DNA of 64,000 nt, taken from Mycobacterium neglectum. Its GTDB lineage: Bacteria > Actinomycetota > Actinomycetes > Mycobacteriales > Mycobacteriaceae. The stretch lies in assembly GCF_002591975.1 (NCBI RefSeq), contig NZ_NVQE01000001.1:1-64000 (forward strand), in the 5' to 3' direction. Of the stretch, positions 17,952 to 27,246 are shown piece by piece. Position 1 is the first letter of the stretch, and each line of letters opens with the position of its first letter. The notes beneath the pieces are model-generated. The model saw only the letters and a list, made by a program, of their open reading frames with translations, made no database searches and was not told the DNA's origin. A program made the position numbers and the translations under genes.

Positions 17952-19203
17952 CGGCCCATCAGATACCGGCCGCTGGGCCCACGACGACGGCGGAGTTGTA
18001 TCCGCCCATCCCCATCGACGTCTTGAGGGTCAGTCCACCTTCGAGCGGAGTCAGACCATCGAGCAGGCGCGGGTGCGCGGTGCTCACGACCCGAGACGCC
18101 GGAACCTGCTTGTGCTCATAACCCATCAGGGTGCCCGCCAGTTCGATCGCCCCCGCGCTGGCCAGACAATGACCCACCAACGGCTTGAGCGCATAGATGT
18201 GCGGAACGTCGGCACCGAAAACCTCGTCCAGGACATGGGTTTCGGCGTCGCTGCACTGCTGAGTTCCGGTGCCGTGCGCATTGAGGTAACCCACCTCCTC
18301 GGGCGCGACGCCGGCATCGTCGATCGCCTCGGCCACACACCGGATCACCTCGGCATGCGAGGGGTCCATTCCGGTGGCATGGTGGGCATCGCACGTCATC
18401 GCCCCACCCAGCAGCGCCCCGTACGGCGCCGCACGCGACACCGTCAAGAAGCCCGCGAGCTGTCGCGAGGACATGACGAACCCGACAGCCGCCTCACCGG
18501 GGCCGAAACCCTTACCACCGTCCTGAAACGGCCGGCAGGCATCAAGCGGTTCGATATCGACCGCCGCAGCACCCAGCCGCGTGAATCCGGCGACGACCTC
18601 CGGCGTGAAGGACAGATCCGCGGCCACCACCACCACGTCGTCCACCTTGTCGGCGTCCAACCACAGTTTCGCCATGAGCAATGCGTTGTTCGTCGACGCA
18701 CAGGTGGCCGACACCATCATCGACGGGCCATGGAAGCCGAACTCGTGCATGAACATCGCCACCGGCGTCGAGGGCAGCACCCGTACGAAATCCCGGGAAC
18801 GCCGCGCACGCCCGGAGCAGAACTCAGTCCACCCGTACTGATCAGAGAAGCAGCCGACGCTGATCACTCCGACGCGCGCACCCGGCACCCATCCCCTGGC
18901 CCTGGCATCGGCGACGGCTTCCCGGCCCGCGGCCATGAAGGCGCGTCCGAACAGCCCCTCACCGTCCTCCGCGTCGCCGCCCTCTGGAACCAGGGCGAGC
19001 CACGCCGATTCCGTGTGGTCTTCGCCGTAGCCGCCGACCAATCGCGCTGCGGGCTTACCGCTGGATACGCCCTCCCAGAAGACGTCGCGACCCCACCCGT
19101 AGCCGCTGACGACACCCAAGCCGACGATGTCGATTCCGTTGCTGGACATAGTGATTCTCCGTTACGTCTGGTAGCCGTGTAGATGATTTGTTACTGCGCG
19201 CCG
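17952..19203 (-). repeat. Direct repeat, ketosynthase copy 1 unit
   Basis: This segment is repeated in the same orientation at about 31918-33170. Similarity starts some seven bases past the ketosynthase stop, covers the whole gene at high identity, and continues through the 41-base leader into the last codons of the preceding PapA-like gene at lower identity. Confidence 0.85.
17959..19149 (-). CDS. Stand-alone beta-ketoacyl synthase, copy 1
   Basis: 396 aa KAS I/II-type condensing enzyme. The catalytic triad is visible: Cys150 in MVSATCASTN, His292 in LNAHGTGTQQ, and Lys322/His327 in LKPLVGHCLASAG. No acyltransferase, reductase or carrier protein domain is fused or adjacent, so it either borrows FAS-II/PKS partners or acts as a ketosynthase-like acyltransferase. 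The leader has CGGAGA before the ATG. It lies 41 bases after the PapA-like gene and 24 bases before flavoprotein B. It is about 94% identical (24 differences in 396) to copy 2 at 31925-33115. Confidence 0.88.
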   Translation of the reverse strand: MSSNGIDIVGLGVVSGYGWGRDVFWEGVSSGKPAARLVGGYGEDHTESAWLALVPEGGDAEDGEGLFGRAFMAAGREAVADARARGWVPGARVGVISVGCFSDQYGWTEFCSGRARRSRDFVRVLPSTPVAMFMHEFGFHGPSMMVSATCASTNNALLMAKLWLDADKVDDVVVVAADLSFTPEVVAGFTRLGAAAVDIEPLDACRPFQDGGKGFGPGEAAVGFVMSSRQLAGFLTVSRAAPYGALLGGAMTCDAHHATGMDPSHAEVIRCVAEAIDDAGVAPEEVGYLNAHGTGTQQCSDAETHVLDEVFGADVPHIYALKPLVGHCLASAGAIELAGTLMGYEHKQVPASRVVSTAHPRLLDGLTPLEGGLTLKTSMGMGGYNSAVVVGPAAGI

Positions 19204-20519
19204 TTGCGGCTGGCGTAGGCGTGCATCGCCGACGCCGAGACTTCCTGCGGGCCTGGAATTGCCAATTCGAGAGATGCCGCAGGCAGTAGCGACGCCATAT
19301 CGCGCAACTGCTCCAGAGCGGCTTGCACAGCGTCCTTGTCGAGAACGCCGGGATCAAATGACACCGAGAAGATGAGCTGGCCCTCGACGGAGACTGCCGC
19401 AACACTGACACCGTTCGCACCAGCCGGATACGACATCGTGAAGTACTGCGCTTGACTGAGCTCAGACCACGGCACGTGTTCAAGACCCGGGAGGCGCGCC
19501 ATCGAGTTGAACGTCATCGTGAGGGGACCAGGCCCCGATGGGGCCTCATCATGTGATTCCCGGCGCAGTGCAGCCGAGACGGCCCCCGCCAACAGTGCCG
19601 GCACCCCGCGCGACGTGTCGACGAGACGCTTCAGACCGGTCGAGACATCCCACGGGCTGTCCATGTCTGCGGGAATGAACACGCTCTTCGCGAGGTTGCC
19701 GGGGCGCAACGCCTGGTTCTTGGGCAGATGGCGCCGCAGGTCGACCAGGGTGTAGAACCCAGCGGGATTCACCGGCAATCCCTGACCGGCCAGCGCGCGG
19801 TACGCCGCCGACGCCATCAGCGCGGTCGTCGACAGATCAGGGTAGTTCGCCTTCCGCCACGCCTTGAAGCGTCCGAACTCTTCGTTTGACAGCTTCATTC
19901 CGACGGCGGTGGTCGTGCCGGTCGGCTGCGCGACCGGGCCGGCCGCCACCCTCGCGGTCGGTGTTACGACCTGTGCTGAACGGCTGTGGTCCCACCAGTC
20001 GCGCCAGTGCGCGGACGCCTCTTTCAGGAAGATCTTGCCTGCCACGCCCAGTCCGGCATTGGCACGCAACGGCTTCAAGCCCTCGATGTCGCCGAGCGAC
20101 ATCAGCACCGAGAACGGGGAGAACACCGCGGCATCACCTGTGGCGTGGGCGAAGTAGGAGGTGATCGAGTCGCCACCGATCACCACCTTGAACGGGGCGT
20201 TGTACCCGTCCGGCGGCTGATTGTCGACCAGGTAGGTGAAGGGATCCTCGCGGTCACAGGAAGGACCTCGCACAATGATTCGTTCTACGTGCGCGCGTCG
20301 CTGCCCGGCCGGGACCGGACGCCAGCGCGTCCCGCCCTCCTCGAGAGTGCAGCACAACGGGTGGGTCGGGTCGGACTCCATGAACTCGACGTACTTCGCG
20401 TGCACCTCGTCGATATCGGGGGCAACGATGGGCGCCAAGCCCAGAACAGTCCAATGGTTCAGCCAGGTGCGGTCGAGGTAGCTCGTGCGGGCCCCCCGGC
20501 CAACGGGCAGATCACTCAT
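19191..20519 (-). CDS. PapA-like condensation-superfamily acyltransferase
   Basis: 442 aa protein of the condensation-domain superfamily, to which mycobacterial PapA enzymes that esterify trehalose, phthiocerol and glycolipids belong. The active-site motif HHxxxDG reads AHATGDA: catalytic His125 and Asp129 are kept, the first His and last Gly are Ala. Further support comes from the MSDLPVGRGARTSYLD opening and a late LTMTFNSMARLPGLE segment. Its ATG overlaps the stop of the preceding glycosyltransferase (ATGA). It probably transfers an acyl group to the sugar made by the neighbours. Confidence 0.8.
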   Translation of the reverse strand: MSDLPVGRGARTSYLDRTWLNHWTVLGLAPIVAPDIDEVHAKYVEFMESDPTHPLCCTLEEGGTRWRPVPAGQRRAHVERIIVRGPSCDREDPFTYLVDNQPPDGYNAPFKVVIGGDSITSYFAHATGDAAVFSPFSVLMSLGDIEGLKPLRANAGLGVAGKIFLKEASAHWRDWWDHSRSAQVVTPTARVAAGPVAQPTGTTTAVGMKLSNEEFGRFKAWRKANYPDLSTTALMASAAYRALAGQGLPVNPAGFYTLVDLRRHLPKNQALRPGNLAKSVFIPADMDSPWDVSTGLKRLVDTSRGVPALLAGAVSAALRRESHDEAPSGPGPLTMTFNSMARLPGLEHVPWSELSQAQYFTMSYPAGANGVSVAAVSVEGQLIFSVSFDPGVLDKDAVQAALEQLRDMASLLPAASLELAIPGPQEVSASAMHAYASRNGAQ

Positions 20520-21655
20520 GCGAATATCTCCTTGTCGGGAACAGTTACATTGCAGGACAGCGGTATTGCTTGGCCGGCCACTGATGACCGGTAGATCTCC
20601 GCGGTATTGGCGGTAACGTCGCGCCAGTCCGGCACTTGGGCCGCCTGTTCGCGTGGATGGGCGAGCTGATGACGGATCTGCGCCGCCAGCGCGCTTGCAG
20701 ACCTGTCGCTCTGGATCACGGCACCGTCGCCCAGAAAGTCCGCGACGATCTCGCGGTGAGCGGGCAGATCACTCACGATCACTCGGGCGCCGGCACTGGC
20801 CGCCTCCAGCGGGGCGATGCCGAAAGCCTCGCGCTCCGACATCGACACGAAGACGTGCGCCGTCTTCAGCCATCTGTGCAGCTCGCAGTCGGTCACCTTG
20901 CCCAACACCCGAACGCGATGTGCTAGATCGAGATCGGTTGCAAGCGAGATGACCTCTTCACGTTGACCACCGTCGCCCACGATTACCAACTGCGCAGGTT
21001 CCGGTACGTCCCCGAATGCCCTGACGACGTCGGCGACCCGCTTGTAGGACTCGAGCCGTCCAACACAGAGGACGGTCGGTGGCTCACTGGGGAACGCTTC
21101 GGCGCGCCGGATCTCGGCGGCGGAGATGCCGTTGGGAATCACCGACACCTTGTCTGCCAGGAATGGAAAGTCACGCAACAACAACCGGCGTTCTGCCTCC
21201 GACACGCAGACGACGGCCGCGCACCTACGGAAGAGTCTCTTGCCGACGTGAAAAAAGCCGAGGTGCAGAAGGTCCGCAGCGCGCGAGTGTCCGCGCCGGC
21301 CGTGGTAGTGAGGCGTGAACACCGTCGGCGCGGACGGACCGAAGACCGCGAGGGCCGTCGTCGCGTGATAACTGTGGACATGCATCACGCGCCCGATTCC
21401 GCGGCGCCGGACGGCTGCCCGCACGAGTTGAGGTGAGATCGACATCGCGCGCAACCGCCACGCCGGATACGTGACCACCCGGCATCCGCGGTACTCGGTC
21501 ACCGTTGGCCGGGTGAGGTCACGGCTGGCCGTCAGCACCTCGACATCCACACCGGACCGCGCCAACTCCTCCGCGAGCGCGGACGTGTGCGCTTCGACAC
21601 CGCCGGTATCGGGCGCGAATCCCGGTGTCACCAGCGTGATAGCGGGAGTGGTCAC
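20516..21655 (-). CDS. Glycosyltransferase family 4, GT-B fold
   Basis: 379 aa retaining glycosyltransferase from GTG 21655, whose GTGA overlaps the SGNH gene stop. The N-terminal acceptor domain opens TLVTPGFAPDTGGVEAH, and the donor domain shows VSVIPNGIS, LCVGRLESYKRV and the E-x7-E motif in SEREAFGIAPLEAASAGA. No membrane segment is seen. Likely uses a nucleotide-activated hexose; acceptor unknown. Tight coupling to the SGNH esterase and PapA-like genes places it in the same product pathway. Confidence 0.87.
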   Translation of the reverse strand: MTTPAITLVTPGFAPDTGGVEAHTSALAEELARSGVDVEVLTASRDLTRPTVTEYRGCRVVTYPAWRLRAMSISPQLVRAAVRRRGIGRVMHVHSYHATTALAVFGPSAPTVFTPHYHGRRGHSRAADLLHLGFFHVGKRLFRRCAAVVCVSEAERRLLLRDFPFLADKVSVIPNGISAAEIRRAEAFPSEPPTVLCVGRLESYKRVADVVRAFGDVPEPAQLVIVGDGGQREEVISLATDLDLAHRVRVLGKVTDCELHRWLKTAHVFVSMSEREAFGIAPLEAASAGARVIVSDLPAHREIVADFLGDGAVIQSDRSASALAAQIRHQLAHPREQAAQVPDWRDVTANTAEIYRSSVAGQAIPLSCNVTVPDKEIFA

Positions 21656-22617
21656 AGTCCGACCGCCTTCTCGACCTCGCCGGCGATCAGGTCGTGGCCC
21701 GCGCGATTCGGATGCGGGTCGTTGTCGGTGCAGTAGTAGGTCAGACTGCATACCCGGCCGATCGACGCGGGCACGGTGCCATGACCTTCCAGATAGGTCT
21801 TATCGGTGCTTGGCAGATAGCCCCCGGCCAGCGCGGTGGTATCGACGAACTTCGCGCCGTACTTCGAATATGTCTGCGCCAGCGTCGGGTTCAGGTAGTT
21901 CTGGAACAGGATGGTCGCGGCGTCGGCCTTCGCTGAACCGTCCGGCTTGAGCGCATCAGCCAGGTACACGTTGATATAGGAGACGCCGACGATGGGCACG
22001 TTCGGGCCGACCGCTGCCCGGATGCGTTCCAGCACAGAGTCCAGACTCAACCGGACGCGAGGGACCTCCGCCTCGGCACATGTCTGCCGTTGCGCGGGGT
22101 CGGCCTCGTTGGCACACCGAAGCAGATCGTTGGCGCCGATGCCGAGCGTCACCAGCTTGATCCGATCGCGATGCTCGGAAATGAAATCGACCGCTGCCGC
22201 GGCTTGAGGGGTGTCCGTGTACTCCGGTCCACCGGGGGCCCGGGCGTCGTCTGCGCACCCCTTGTCGAAGGCCATTCCGTAGGCCGTGGTGCCTGAACAC
22301 GCGAAGTTGACAAGCCTGACATCTTCGCTTCCGGAACGCAGCTTCTCCTCAACCCGGTACGCGAAGCCGTCACGTGAGGTGGCGCCCGGTCCCATGAAGC
22401 TGGGGCGATAGCCGGCTGCGTAGGAATCGCCGATCGAGACGTAATAGGAATCCGCAGCTGCCACGGGGTCGGTGGCCGATGCAGTGGCGACCCACCAGCC
22501 GAGACCACCAACAAGGGAGGTAGCGACTGCGATGCGCGCCGCCCGCCGTACCCAGAGGCCAGGACGCGGCTTGGAAGCGGCACGGCGACTTCCTGGCAAT
22601 TGTGCTTGCTTATCCAT
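21652..22617 (-). CDS. Membrane-anchored or secreted SGNH/GDSL hydrolase
   Basis: 321 aa from ATG 22617 (a TTG three codons upstream has the better-spaced AGGAAG). A basic N-terminus followed by AARIAVATSLVGGLGWWVATA is a signal or anchor. Block I is VSIGDSYAAG with the nucleophile Ser at about residue 65, block III GIGANDLLR, and block V DNDPHPNRAGHD with catalytic Asp and His. Cysteines are spaced as in secreted lipase-type SGNH enzymes. First gene of the minus-strand operon; it could trim or transfer acyl groups on an exported glycolipid. Confidence 0.83.
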   Translation of the reverse strand: MDKQAQLPGSRRAASKPRPGLWVRRAARIAVATSLVGGLGWWVATASATDPVAAADSYYVSIGDSYAAGYRPSFMGPGATSRDGFAYRVEEKLRSGSEDVRLVNFACSGTTAYGMAFDKGCADDARAPGGPEYTDTPQAAAAVDFISEHRDRIKLVTLGIGANDLLRCANEADPAQRQTCAEAEVPRVRLSLDSVLERIRAAVGPNVPIVGVSYINVYLADALKPDGSAKADAATILFQNYLNPTLAQTYSKYGAKFVDTTALAGGYLPSTDKTYLEGHGTVPASIGRVCSLTYYCTDNDPHPNRAGHDLIAGEVEKAVGL

Positions 22618-22724
22618 CTTTAGCAACGAACTTCCTGATAAGAATCTCCGTTGACCGGCTCCGGTGCCGACCTGTGAAAATTGACGCGCGGATCAAGAGC
22701 TAGAAAAGTCTCTCGTGTTTGCTG

Positions 22725-22752
22725 ACAGTAACACTTAGCTAGTACCGTCGCA
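22725..22752 (-). promoter_or_regulatory. Promoter of the SGNH-GT-PapA-KAS-FAD operon
   Basis: On the minus strand TGCGAC (22752-22747) and TACTGT (22730-22725) are separated by 16 bases that include TAGCTAAG. Exactly the same arrangement, with TGCGAC, 16 bases and TACTCT, stands upstream of ketosynthase copy 2, and both share further bases upstream of the -35. The palindromic core in the spacer suggests a regulator that binds between the hexamers. Predicted leader about 100 bases. Confidence 0.6.
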
Positions 22753-23298
22753 TCCTGTGTGACCCAGTCCACACTCGCGATCGCGGCTGGAGGAGACCAC
22801 ACCGTCAGCTGACGCCACCCAGCGGTAACGTAACTGACCCGAGCGTGTGGTGCAACATCGATCACTGGGCGAAAATCAACGATAACCTGCAGTTAACGTG
22901 CCTATCAGGCGGATGGCAGGAGCCGAAAGCGCCGCCACCGAGGCCGACTTCGGGCTACGCGACTTCAAAGATCTTCACGATCCTTCGGTAGGTCGTTCGA
23001 GCGTCCGGCAGCCAATCTCCCGGCCACCGGACAACACACGACGTGAGCAGCGTCTTACACATACTGGTGCAGATTTAGCAAACAATGTCTTCTCGCCCTG
23101 GGCCGAGCCGACGCAAGCCAGAAAATATTCGGACTTGCGCAAATTGCTTAGATTCAGCAAACTGCACATCATTGGCTGATGCGGATGCCTGCTAACGCCA
23201 GTTGAAGGGGACGTCGTCGAAGTCGCCGACGCAGGAGCACCCGCTCGCCCGCAATTTCCGAGGCCACGGCCTCACATGAACCTCTTTGGGGGAAGATC
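22753..23298. other. Divergent intergenic region between the two glycan operons
   Basis: This gap separates the minus-strand SGNH operon from the plus-strand GT operon. It is comparatively A+T-rich toward 23050-23170, and the small frames in it have no recognisable domain. The plus-strand promoter should lie here, but I could not pick a convincing hexamer pair. Confidence 0.5.
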
Positions 23299-24102
23299 GT
23301 GATCAGGCTTTCGATCGTCATGCCGGTCTACAACGAGGCGTCCACCATCACCGACGCAATCGACCGAGTGCTCGCCGTCGACTACCCGTGCTCAGTCGAG
23401 CTGATCGTCGTGGACGACGGCAGCACCGACGGCACCGGCCGGCTCATCCGCGAATATGGCAGCCGCGGCGCCACCGTGCTGTGTCACCCCGTGAACCGGG
23501 GGAAGGGCGCAGCCGTGCTGACCGGGGTCCGCAAGGCCACCGGAACGCACGTCATCATCCTGGATGCCGATCTCGAGTACTCCCCGACGGACATCCCCTC
23601 GATGGTGACGCCCGTCATCGAGGGCTTCTCGGACCACGTCTTCGGGTCGCGGGTGTTCGGCATGAATACTCGGTTCCCGTCGTACCGCTTCGCCATGGGC
23701 GGCCGTGCCACTACCGTCGCGGCCAACCTCATGTACGACGCATGCTTGACCGACATGCATACCTGTTTCAAACTTGTTCCGCTGGAGCACTTCCGAGCGC
23801 TAGCACTCGCTCAAGAGGGTTTCGGCCTCGACACCGAGCTCACCGCGTCCATGCTGCGCGCAGGCATCCGGCCCTACGAGGTGCCGATCACCTACAACGG
23901 CCGCGACCTGATGCATGGCAAGAAGATCACGTGGCGCGACGGGTTCTCCTGCATATGGATCTTGCTGATGGTCCGCCTGCGCAAGCCGGTCACCCTGCCC
24001 GAACGTGCCTACGAGCTCGCACGCGTCGTCGTTCCGATGCCGCAGTCGATCATGGCCCACGACGAGTGGCCCGACGAAGAGATGGTCAATGCCGCAACCT
24101 GA
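23299..24102 (+). CDS. Polyprenyl-phosphate-type glycosyltransferase, GT2
   Basis: 267 aa GT-A enzyme from GTG 23299, preceded by GGGGGAAG. It shows LSIVMPVYNEASTI, the VVDDGSTDGT nucleotide-binding segment and the metal-binding ILDADLEYSP motif. The overall look is that of dolichyl/polyprenyl-phosphate hexose synthases, which charge a lipid carrier for GT-C transferases; a GT-C-like protein is encoded two genes downstream. There are no membrane helices apart from a weak hydrophobic stretch near residue 220. First gene of the plus-strand operon. Confidence 0.85.
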   Translation: MIRLSIVMPVYNEASTITDAIDRVLAVDYPCSVELIVVDDGSTDGTGRLIREYGSRGATVLCHPVNRGKGAAVLTGVRKATGTHVIILDADLEYSPTDIPSMVTPVIEGFSDHVFGSRVFGMNTRFPSYRFAMGGRATTVAANLMYDACLTDMHTCFKLVPLEHFRALALAQEGFGLDTELTASMLRAGIRPYEVPITYNGRDLMHGKKITWRDGFSCIWILLMVRLRKPVTLPERAYELARVVVPMPQSIMAHDEWPDEEMVNAAT

Positions 24103-25294
24103 GGCACTGTCCACATGCAGGCAGCTCAAGCTGCCGCCTAGTTCCGACTCCAAGCGAGTCCTGCTGGTGGGACCGGGTTTTCGGTTCCTTAGCGGCCTAT
24201 CTGTCTACACCTGCCGGCTGGCCAACGCGCTGGCCGACTCGCACGATGTGTCGGTGCTGTTGATCGACCGGCTTGTTCCCAAGTTCCTGTACCCCGGGGC
24301 GGCGCGGGTCGGGCACGACCTGACGTCGCTGACCTATGACGAGCGAGTACGAGCGATCGGTGAGCTCAACTGGTACTGGGGCCGGTCAATGGCGCAGGTC
24401 GCACGCACGCTCCGGACCTTACAACCGGACGTCATCGTCCTGCAGTGGTGGACGGCCGCGACGTTGCATACGTACCTCATGCTCGCCCTCGTCGCGAAAC
24501 GCATTGGCATTCCAATAGTCATCGAGTTCCACGAAGCGCAGGACACCGGCGAGGCTCGAATCCCGCTGGTCGCCTCCTACGCTCGGCGAAACCTGCGCAC
24601 GCTGGTGGCCCAGTCGGCGGGGGTAATCTGTCACAACAGCCACGATGTGGACCTGTTGATATCGACCTTCGGGGTGGATCTCCTCCGAAACGTCCCGGTG
24701 TCGATCGCCCCGCACGGCCCATACGACCACGTCGTAAAACAGCTATCCGCGACGGCGCGCACGAGCGCTCGGACCAGGGTGCTCTTCTTTGGTCTGATCA
24801 GGCCGTACAAGGGGTTGGAAGATCTGGTCTACGCGCTCGACGGGATGTCGGATCTCGAAGCGGCACAGTTCGAGATCGACATCGTCGGCGAGACCTGGGA
24901 GCAGTGCACGCTGCCTGCGGAGGCCATCGCGGCCAGCCGACACCGCGACCGGATCAACTTCGTGAACCGGTATGTCAACGACGCCGAAGCGGCGGAGTAC
25001 TTCGCGCGTGCGGACGTGGTCGTATTGCCCTACCGGCGCGGTTCGGCCAGTGGGCCCTTGCAGATCGCGATGAGCGCCGGACTGCACGTCGTGATGTACT
25101 CCGTGGGCGGGCTGGTCGAGGCCGTCCGCGACTACGAGGGTGCAGTTCTGGTGCCGCCGAACGATGTTCACGCACTGCGCAACGCACTGCTCGACGTTGT
25201 GGCGCGGCGCGACAGCCGATTCGATGACCCTCACTCCTGGCAGGACGTGCAGAGGGCGATCGAAAAGCACATAGCTGAAGGAAAGACCGCGTGA
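24089..25294 (+). CDS. Glycosyltransferase, GT-B fold
   Basis: 401 aa from ATG 24089, overlapping the end of the GT2 gene by 14 bases. The N-terminal domain opens VLLVGPGFRFLSGLSVYTCR; the donor domain has VLFFGLIRPYKGLEDLV and LPYRRGSASGPLQIAMSAGL, consistent with GT4-like enzymes in which the usual Glu is replaced in the E-x7-E region. Cytoplasmic. The stop overlaps the next start (GTGA). Donor and acceptor unknown. Confidence 0.8.
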   Translation: MPQPEALSTCRQLKLPPSSDSKRVLLVGPGFRFLSGLSVYTCRLANALADSHDVSVLLIDRLVPKFLYPGAARVGHDLTSLTYDERVRAIGELNWYWGRSMAQVARTLRTLQPDVIVLQWWTAATLHTYLMLALVAKRIGIPIVIEFHEAQDTGEARIPLVASYARRNLRTLVAQSAGVICHNSHDVDLLISTFGVDLLRNVPVSIAPHGPYDHVVKQLSATARTSARTRVLFFGLIRPYKGLEDLVYALDGMSDLEAAQFEIDIVGETWEQCTLPAEAIAASRHRDRINFVNRYVNDAEAAEYFARADVVVLPYRRGSASGPLQIAMSAGLHVVMYSVGGLVEAVRDYEGAVLVPPNDVHALRNALLDVVARRDSRFDDPHSWQDVQRAIEKHIAEGKTA

Positions 25295-27246
25295 CGATCG
25301 TCGCAGCGCCCCTCGATCTCGCCGACTCGGCCGAGACTCGGGATATCGGAACGCCGGATCCAGAAAGCCTTGTGCCCTACCGCCGCACGTGGCGTCCACC
25401 CGCATGGCCGTTGACTATCGGCGCAGCCGCCATCGGCATCATCGTCATCGGCTTGTCATATCGGCTGTCTGCACAGGCCTTTCCAGCCGATGTCTACTAC
25501 CTGGTCTTCTGGATCGGAATGCTCGGCGCCCTTCTGCCCGCGACGCTGAAGCTCAGCGCCGTCGGCACCGATCGGACCGCCCGACTGTGGACGATCCTGC
25601 TGATCGGCGTGCTCACCGCAGTCCCGAAGTTCCTCCGGAATCCGGGTGAACCGCGCTACCACGACGAATACGCGCACTGGCGGGAAGCGGTGGACGCTGC
25701 CTCCGCCGGTCAGCTATTCCGGCCCAACACCGTCATCCCGATCGTTCAATACTTCCCAGGAACGTCTGCGCTGACAGTGACCACGCATTCATTCAGCGGA
25801 CTCAGCATCTGGGCCGCGGGCGCACTCGTCGTGCTCCTCATGCACATCCTCGGACTGTTCGCGATGTTCCTCCTGGGCGAGAAACTGTTGTCATCTGCCC
25901 GGGCCGGCGCTATCGCCGCGCTCATCTACGGCATCAATCCCTCTGCCATCTACTTCGATACGCAGTACGCCTACGAGAGCATTGCGATCAATTTCTTCCT
26001 GTGGACGTTGGCGCTGACGACGATTGCCGCGCGGGACACGTCGCGACGGCGGTGGGCCTTCGTCGCGACGGCGATGATGACCGCCTTCTGTTGCGTCGTC
26101 GTCCACCATCTGAGCACCGTTTTTCTCATACTGGCGATGTCGACGGTGGTGGCGACCGCGACCGTCCGAACTCTGTTGCTAAGCCGCCGGTCCGGCGGAG
26201 GCGGCGGTTCGATCCGAGGTGAATTGCTGACCTGGTGGCTGATGTGGACCGCCGTGCTCGCCATCGCCGCGGGCTGGGTGATCTTCGCCGCCCGCCCGAC
26301 ATTGGTGTATCTCGAGCCTTACTTCGGCAATTCGGTGGATCAGCTCCAGACCATGACGACGGAGAAGCCCGACACCGGACGCCAGCTCCTGGCCGCCAAT
26401 GTGCAGCCGATGTGGGAGCAACTGCTGACCGCGGCGGCGCCGCTGTTGTTGGCAGGCGTGGTCATCGCCGCGGCGATGATGTTGCGCCGGCGGCAGATCC
26501 GGCTCGATTCGACTACGTGGGGGTTCGTGGTCTTCGGTCTCTTCTATTTTGCGTCGCTACCGTTCATCCTGGCGCCGTCGGGGGCGGAAGGAGCACGACG
26601 GTCGTGGGGATTCGCCTACGTCGGCGTCGCCCTGATCGTCGCGATGGTGGTCGTGCACCGGCCGCAGAACCGCCCGCGTTGGCTGCTGGCGACACAGCGG
26701 GTACCGGTGCTGGTGACACTGTTCGCTGCGCTCGTCGTCGGAAATGTCGGCGGTGGCTTGAACGACCCTTACCGCTTCCCGAGCCCGTTCCGATGGGGTA
26801 CCGACACCAACTCCGCCAGCGACGAAGCCCGCACCGTCGCAAGGGATCTCAATGGTGAAGTAGGACGCGTCCGCGTGGTCTCGGACTCGTACACCAGGCT
26901 CCAGCTGGCCGCGTACGGCGGCATGATCCTGGCTGCTCCCTCACCAGGCTTCCCCGCCTGGCAGCTGGTTCAGTCCAGCGAGGATCCAAGCCCTGAGCTG
27001 GCCGGCATGCTGGTCTCGTCCGACTACAACTTCCTCGTGGTCGACGTCAGGATGGGCGAGGAGGCACCCTTCAACGGGCACAACTTCGGCGAGAACGACC
27101 CGCTACGCGGGCGGGCCACGCCGATGACCAACCTGACGCGCCTCGATTCCGTGCCGTGGGCGACCCGGGTCATCACCACCGAGCATCTGCGGGTCTACCG
27201 GCTGGATCTGATGCCAATCGCGATGCAACCGAGGGGAACATCATGA
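25291..27246 (+). CDS. Large multi-pass membrane protein, probable GT-C glycosyltransferase
   Basis: 651 aa from GTG 25291. Around ten or more membrane helices (e.g. WPLTIGAAAIGIIVIGLSY near residue 35) are followed by a C-terminal extracytoplasmic region of about 150 residues. The first large loop has PRYHDEYAHWREA, an acidic pair where GT-C (GT39/GT83-like) enzymes place the catalytic Asp/Glu. With a polyprenyl-phosphate GT two genes upstream this fits sugar transfer outside the membrane. An O-antigen-polymerase role is the main alternative. It overlaps both neighbours by four bases. Confidence 0.65.
   Translation: MTIVAAPLDLADSAETRDIGTPDPESLVPYRRTWRPPAWPLTIGAAAIGIIVIGLSYRLSAQAFPADVYYLVFWIGMLGALLPATLKLSAVGTDRTARLWTILLIGVLTAVPKFLRNPGEPRYHDEYAHWREAVDAASAGQLFRPNTVIPIVQYFPGTSALTVTTHSFSGLSIWAAGALVVLLMHILGLFAMFLLGEKLLSSARAGAIAALIYGINPSAIYFDTQYAYESIAINFFLWTLALTTIAARDTSRRRWAFVATAMMTAFCCVVVHHLSTVFLILAMSTVVATATVRTLLLSRRSGGGGGSIRGELLTWWLMWTAVLAIAAGWVIFAARPTLVYLEPYFGNSVDQLQTMTTEKPDTGRQLLAANVQPMWEQLLTAAAPLLLAGVVIAAAMMLRRRQIRLDSTTWGFVVFGLFYFASLPFILAPSGAEGARRSWGFAYVGVALIVAMVVVHRPQNRPRWLLATQRVPVLVTLFAALVVGNVGGGLNDPYRFPSPFRWGTDTNSASDEARTVARDLNGEVGRVRVVSDSYTRLQLAAYGGMILAAPSPGFPAWQLVQSSEDPSPELAGMLVSSDYNFLVVDVRMGEEAPFNGHNFGENDPLRGRATPMTNLTRLDSVPWATRVITTEHLRVYRLDLMPIAMQPRGTS

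Noticed and set aside
17959..19149. Ketosynthase as a fragment of a modular PKS
   Set aside because: It is full length for a stand-alone KAS, starts and ends cleanly, and neither copy is followed by AT, KR or ACP sequence.
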